Shown: one piece after another, positions 6,678 through 9,077 of the stretch
Position numbering within the stretch: position 1 is the first letter of the stretch
Layout: each line of letters opens with the position of its first letter
NCBI GenBank assembly: GCA_934630445.1
Contig: CAKTWY010000105.1
Coordinates: forward strand, 1 to 9,077
Source of the DNA: an uncultured Eubacteriales bacterium
GTDB lineage: Bacteria > Bacillota > Clostridia > Oscillospirales > Butyricicoccaceae
Direction of reading: 5' to 3'
Length of the DNA: 9,077 nucleotides
The notes under the pieces: model-generated
Database searches by the model: none
What the model was told of the DNA's origin: nothing
Seen by the model: only the letters and a program-made list of their open reading frames with translations
Position numbers and translations under genes: made by a program

Positions 6678-7163
6678 ATGCGTATCGCTGTTTATCCCGG
6701 GAGTTTTGATCCCGTGACCTTCGGGCACCTTGACATCATCCGGCGCGCTGCCAGGCTGTTTGACCGCGTGATTGTCGCCGCGCTCCCCAACGGGGCGAAG
6801 CACACGATCTTCACGCTCGAGGAGCGGTGCGATATGCTCCGGCGTGTAACGCAGGATATCCCGAACGTCGGCGTGGATCATTTTGACGGGCTCCTTGCGG
6901 AATACGTCAAAAAGGTCGGCGCATGTGCCGTTGTAAAAGGTCTGCGCTGCGTGGCTGATTATGAATATGAGTTTCAGCTCTCGCTCGTGAACCGCAAGCT
7001 GAACGATGATTTTGAGTCCGTTTTTCTCATGACGAGCGACGAATATATGTATCTAAGCTCCCTGGTGGTGCGCGACGTCGGCCGCCACGGCGGAGACATA
7101 TCAAAATTTGTTCCCGCGCAGATCGTCCGCGAGGTAGCCGAGCGGACTCGCGCGCAAAAATAA
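6678..7163 (+). CDS. coaD: Phosphopantetheine adenylyltransferase (PPAT)
   Basis: The 161-residue enzyme makes dephospho-CoA from 4'-phosphopantetheine and ATP, the fourth step of coenzyme A synthesis, in the cytoplasm. The ATG at 6678 is preferred because GGGAGGG lies 9 nt upstream and MRIAVYPGSFDPVT is the standard N-terminus. The nucleotidyltransferase motif T14-F-G-H17 is present, followed by the GLR motif (R90) and the EYEFQ substrate region. Relative to E. coli PPAT several binding-site positions differ: K87 where Arg88 is usual, SSL (127-129) where SSS is usual, and D133 for Glu134. It sits 17 nt after rsmD, a common pairing in Firmicutes, and probably has extra transcription from the promoter inside rsmD. 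Confidence 0.95.
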   Translation: MRIAVYPGSFDPVTFGHLDIIRRAARLFDRVIVAALPNGAKHTIFTLEERCDMLRRVTQDIPNVGVDHFDGLLAEYVKKVGACAVVKGLRCVADYEYEFQLSLVNRKLNDDFESVFLMTSDEYMYLSSLVVRDVGRHGGDISKFVPAQIVREVAERTRAQK

Positions 7164-7178
7164 GGGAGGTTAACCGCC

Positions 7179-7643
7179 ATGGCAAACACTTTGGAAGAGC
7201 TTGTCAACTCGCTGTACGATATGGTGCAGGACGCATGGGCCGTGCCGCTCGGCGCGGATAAATGTGTGATAGAACGCGAAAAGGCGCTCGATATCCTCGA
7301 CGAAATCCGCGAGACCATGCCGCAGGACTTAAAGATGGCGCGCGACATCGTCGAGCGCAGAAACGACGTGCTTTCCGCCGGCAAGCGCGAAGCCGATGCC
7401 ATCAAAAAGCAGGCTGAGGAATACGCGCGCACGCTCGTCAACGAGAATGAGATCGTTGCCGAGGCGCGCAAAAAGGCCAACGAGATGATCGTCGCCGCTG
7501 AAACGCGCGCCAGAGAGCTGAAAAAAGCGGCGAACGAATACTGTGAGGACACCATGAAGCGCACGGAAGAGGTCGTCGCCCAGGCGCTGGATGAGGTACG
7601 CAAGTCCCGCCAGCAGTTCCGGCAGATCGCGCAGAGCCGATAG
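7179..7643 (+). CDS. Coiled-coil protein of unknown function, resembling ATPase peripheral-stalk (V-type H / F0 b-like) helices
   Basis: The 154-residue protein starts 9 nt after GGGAGG and only 15 nt after coaD, so it is probably co-transcribed. Residues 1-60 include a hydrophobic-heptad N-terminal helix (LEELVNSLYDMV) and a less regular section. From about residue 60 to the end it is one long Ala/Lys/Glu/Arg-rich coiled coil with few prolines. There is no signal peptide, membrane segment or catalytic motif. The pattern of repeated A-x3-A and K/E-rich heptads is like stalk subunits and DivIVA-type scaffolds. Proteins of this kind after coaD are often labelled ATPase in clostridial genomes on compositional similarity only. 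A role in an ATPase is not supported by neighbours here. A structural or scaffolding role is possible, but the function is not known. Confidence 0.85.
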   Translation: MANTLEELVNSLYDMVQDAWAVPLGADKCVIEREKALDILDEIRETMPQDLKMARDIVERRNDVLSAGKREADAIKKQAEEYARTLVNENEIVAEARKKANEMIVAAETRARELKKAANEYCEDTMKRTEEVVAQALDEVRKSRQQFRQIAQSR

Positions 7644-7673
7644 GCCCGGCGCTGCAGTAAGTTCAAATCAAAA

Positions 7674-7707
7674 CGCTGTCAGGCTCCCGTGAGAGGGCCT
7701 GACAGCG
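7674..7707. other. 11-bp perfect hairpin ahead of the phosphoribosyltransferase gene
   Basis: CGCTGTCAGGC (7674-7684) pairs exactly with GCCTGACAGCG (7697-7707) around a 12-nt loop. The bases after it (CTGTGTAAACGAAG) are not a U-tract and the first T4 is 15 nt away, so it does not look like a standard terminator. It begins 31 bp after the coiled-coil gene and ends 40 bp before the next start codon. A processing or stability hairpin, or a leader element, is possible. Confidence 0.5.
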
Positions 7708-7747
7708 CTGTGTAAACGAAGTTTTATAAAGGAAGAGGTTTTTTATC

Positions 7748-8302
7748 ATGCAGTATGATGTCACGATCGGCGACGTCAAACGCGCACTCCCGCTGTGCCC
7801 TATTCACGAAGACCTTTATATTGCGGCTTTTATTCTGCTCGGCGACGTGGCGCTTACAGGCGCGTGTGCAAAAGAGCTTTTGAAGATCGCGCCGGAGCAT
7901 GACGTCATCATCACCGCGGAAGCCAAGGGCATCACCCTGGCGCACGAAATGGCGCGCCTTTCCGGTCAGAGCGGCTATGTCGTGGCGCGCAAGGCAAAAA
8001 AACTTTACATGGTAAATCCGTTTACCGTCCGCGTTCATTCCATCACAACCGATTTTGAACAGAACCTCGTTCTGGACGAAGGCGATGTGGCCCTCATGCG
8101 CGGCAAGCGCGTGCTGATCGTCGACGACGTTATCAGCACGGGCGAATCCTTGAATGCGATCGAGAAGCTTGTCGAGACCGCTGGCGGCAATATCGTGGGC
8201 CGTATGGCTGTCTTTGCAGAAGGCAACGCCCAGAACCGCGACGACATTCTTTTTCTGCAGCACCTTCCGCTCTTCAACGCGAAGGGCGAGATCGTCGAAT
8301 AA
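7748..8302 (+). CDS. Phosphoribosyltransferase of the adenine/xanthine PRTase type
   Basis: This 184-residue cytoplasmic protein should join a purine base to PRPP in purine salvage. The start follows GGAAGAGG by 9 nt. The PRPP-binding loop is VLIVDDVISTGES (residues 122-134), the type I PRTase signature with its two acidic residues. Upstream, TAEAKGITLAHEMA and YVVARK match the central beta-strand region of APRT and XPRT proteins, where the ARK segment contacts the pyrophosphate side. Residues between ARK and the PRPP loop (YMVNPFTVRVHSITTD) are arranged more like xanthine PRTase than E. coli APRT. The family is therefore sure but the base used is not. The gene is the last before a clear terminator. 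No promoter was found, so it probably depends on the coaD transcript. Confidence 0.88.
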   Translation: MQYDVTIGDVKRALPLCPIHEDLYIAAFILLGDVALTGACAKELLKIAPEHDVIITAEAKGITLAHEMARLSGQSGYVVARKAKKLYMVNPFTVRVHSITTDFEQNLVLDEGDVALMRGKRVLIVDDVISTGESLNAIEKLVETAGGNIVGRMAVFAEGNAQNRDDILFLQHLPLFNAKGEIVE

Positions 8303-8314
8303 ACCGCTTCTCCG

Positions 8315-8348
8315 CCGGGCACGCCGTTGGTGTGCCCGGTTTGTTTTT
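8315..8348 (+). terminator. Rho-independent terminator after the phosphoribosyltransferase
   Basis: CCGGGCAC (8315-8322) pairs with GTGCCCGG (8332-8339) around a 9-nt loop and is followed by TTTGTTTTT (8340-8348). It lies 12 bp after the stop codon and should end the uvrC-rsmD-coaD transcript. It also marks the point where coding direction changes. Confidence 0.9.
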
Positions 8349-8406
8349 ATGCATGTATGACACGGAAAGCGAAACGCGTGAGCGCTTTGCTCCGCGCTCC
8401 CCTCGC

Positions 8407-8654
8407 TTATCCCAAGTCGTGGCGGTTGCCGGCACTGCTGCCGACGGATTCATGCACGCTGACAATACGCTCAATCTTTGCAAGGCTCTGCGCGTCTTCC
8501 AGGCTGTTGTCCTTCAAAATGGTCTGAACTCCGCCCGGGCGCGATGGCAGGCGCAGGAGATCAGTTCCTGCGCACGCTGCATATCGTCTTTTGCGGCGCG
8601 CTCTGTGCCCAGCTTTTCAAGCTGCCCGGCCAGCATTTCCTCGTATAACGGCAT
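8407..8654 (-). pseudogene. Small minus-strand gene of unknown function, apparently frameshifted
   Basis: A minus-strand ATG (8654-8652) follows an AGAGG site by a few bases. It opens a frame coding for 46 residues that begins MPLYEEMLAGQLEKLGTERA and stops at 8514. The first ~41 residues are charged and protein-like, then the frame ends in a short unlike tail. A second minus frame takes over at that point with equally protein-like sequence (TILKDNSLEDAQSLAKIERI) and stops at 8407. Adding one G near 8530, in the GGGCGGAG run, would join the two into a continuous helical protein of about 82 residues. The simplest reading is a one-base deletion (mutation or sequencing error). Programmed frameshifting is less likely, as no clear slippery heptamer lies in frame. 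The family is not recognised. Confidence 0.5.
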
Positions 8655-8756
8655 AAGACACCTCTTTGAACGATTGCACGCCTGGCTGTGGATAATGACG
8701 GATATTCATTGGATGATTTGCGTCCGGTAACAGGCGCGCAAACCGCAAGTGTTTTT

Positions 8757-8792
8757 CCGGAACGGGCGGCATGCCGCCCGTTCCGGTTTTTT
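8757..8792 (+). terminator. Perfect-palindrome terminator facing the plus strand
   Basis: The arms CCGGAACGGGCGGC (8757-8770) and GCCGCCCGTTCCGG (8773-8786) are exact complements around AT, and a T6 run follows (8787-8792). T5 (8752-8756) also precedes the stem on the plus strand, so the minus strand has A-tracts on both sides and termination should work only for plus-strand transcripts. No plus-strand gene lies directly before it. It may stop read-through into the convergent spoIIE-like gene. The rest of 8655-8862 contains no other feature I can support. Confidence 0.75.
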
Positions 8793-8862
8793 AATGGCTT
8801 TTCAAGCATTTTGCCCGCACTCTTGCTCTTGCAGCCAAGCGGCATACATGCGCAGGCTGTTT

Positions 8863-9077
8863 TTACGCTTCCTCCCCGTCCTGGCCGGCCGTCTCCCCCG
8901 GCCGTGCTTTCTTCGCCTCGCTCAGGCGAAGCACCAGCACCGTCACATCGTCGGCGGCTTTGGCGGGGATCAGCCGCATCAGCTCTCCCGCCATCTCCCG
9001 CGCGCTCCCGGCCGGATGGCGAAGGGCCTCGGCCAGGCGCGCCTCTCCGGCGGCGCTCATGCCGTCGCTCATCATGA
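8863..9077 (-). CDS. SpoIIE/PP2C-family serine phosphatase, C-terminal fragment (5' end outside window)
   Basis: Only the last 71 codons are visible; the frame runs open to the window edge and stops at 8863-8865. The fragment begins with LMMSDGM-type residues, the Ser-Asp-Gly strand that supplies a metal-binding Asp in SpoIIE/RsbU-type PP2C phosphatases. It continues with helices and ends the domain with the typical ADDVTVLVLRL strand, whose first Asp is another metal ligand. A ~20-residue charged, disordered-looking tail (SEAKKARPGETAGQDGEEA) follows. SpoIIE dephosphorylates SpoIIAA to switch on sigma-F in the forespore, whereas RsbU-like relatives act on other anti-sigma pathways. Without the N-terminal membrane segments the two cannot be told apart. 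No U-tailed hairpin for this gene was found on the minus strand. Confidence 0.7.
   Translation of the reverse strand, partial: MMSDGMSAAGEARLAEALRHPAGSAREMAGELMRLIPAKAADDVTVLVLRLSEAKKARPGETAGQDGEEA

Noticed and set aside
6974..7666. Minus-strand open frame of 230 codons opposite coaD and the coiled-coil gene
   Set aside because: The Ser/Arg-rich product is the usual shadow of Ala/Glu/Lys-rich coding sequence, and both plus-strand genes have ribosome binding sites and correct spacing.
7661..7669. GTTCAAATC resembling a tRNA T-loop
   Set aside because: No acceptor, D or anticodon stems can be built around it and the gap between genes is only about 100 bp.
8332..8730. Plus-strand open frame of 132 codons between the phosphoribosyltransferase terminator and the palindrome
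   Set aside because: It starts inside the terminator stem, has no ribosome binding site and runs antisense to the better supported small minus-strand gene.
8688..9077. Plus-strand open frame running to the window end
   Set aside because: It reads straight through a perfect terminator and is antisense to the SpoIIE-family tail; its Pro/Arg/Ser-rich product looks like a shadow.

Overview
This GC-rich, low-intergenic-distance window looks like chromosomal DNA of an anaerobic Gram-positive of the class Clostridia, probably a Ruminococcaceae/Oscillospirales-type lineage. That placement is inferred from the UvrC, RsmD and CoaD sequence types, strong AGGAGG-like ribosome binding sites, a Ser46-type HPr and a SpoIIE-like phosphatase tail. 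I see no plasmid, phage, CRISPR or insertion-sequence genes. The window is mostly housekeeping genes, and its main interest lies in regulation and in one altered active site.

Layout. (1) Positions 2-1084 hold the C-terminal part of an ABC exporter half-transporter, followed by about 200 bp of hairpin-rich non-coding DNA and a strong terminator (1291-1329). (2) A sigma-A promoter (1458-1486) drives a GH13 oligo-1,6-glucosidase-type alpha-glucosidase (1634-3307), which ends in a hairpin terminator. (3) The 470-bp gap 3308-3776 carries two good promoters separated by a small terminator; the first promoter overlaps a sequence resembling a CcpA operator. (4) Next comes an 87-aa HPr-like protein (3777-4040) that keeps Ser46 but has Tyr where HPr has its catalytic His15, so it resembles the Bacillus regulator Crh rather than a PTS phosphocarrier. 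(5) uvrC (4179-6014), rsmD (6115-6660), coaD (6678-7163), a coiled-coil protein of unknown function (7179-7643) and an APRT/XPRT-like phosphoribosyltransferase (7748-8302) run in one direction and end at a clear terminator (8315-8348). A near-perfect promoter lies inside the rsmD coding sequence and should drive coaD and the genes after it. (6) On the minus strand are a small gene that appears frameshifted (8407-8654) and the last 71 codons of a SpoIIE-family phosphatase (8863-9077), separated by a perfect-palindrome terminator that faces the plus strand.

How they fit together. The glucosidase supplies glucose from short isomalto-oligosaccharides. The neighbouring Crh-like protein and cre-like site are what would be expected of carbon catabolite control in Firmicutes, although the regulatory link is inferred. 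uvrC, rsmD and coaD serve DNA repair, 16S rRNA modification and coenzyme A synthesis. No wholly new multi-gene system is evident. The best leads are the Tyr15 HPr variant with its leader, the promoter inside rsmD, the structured region after the ABC gene, and the broken small gene.
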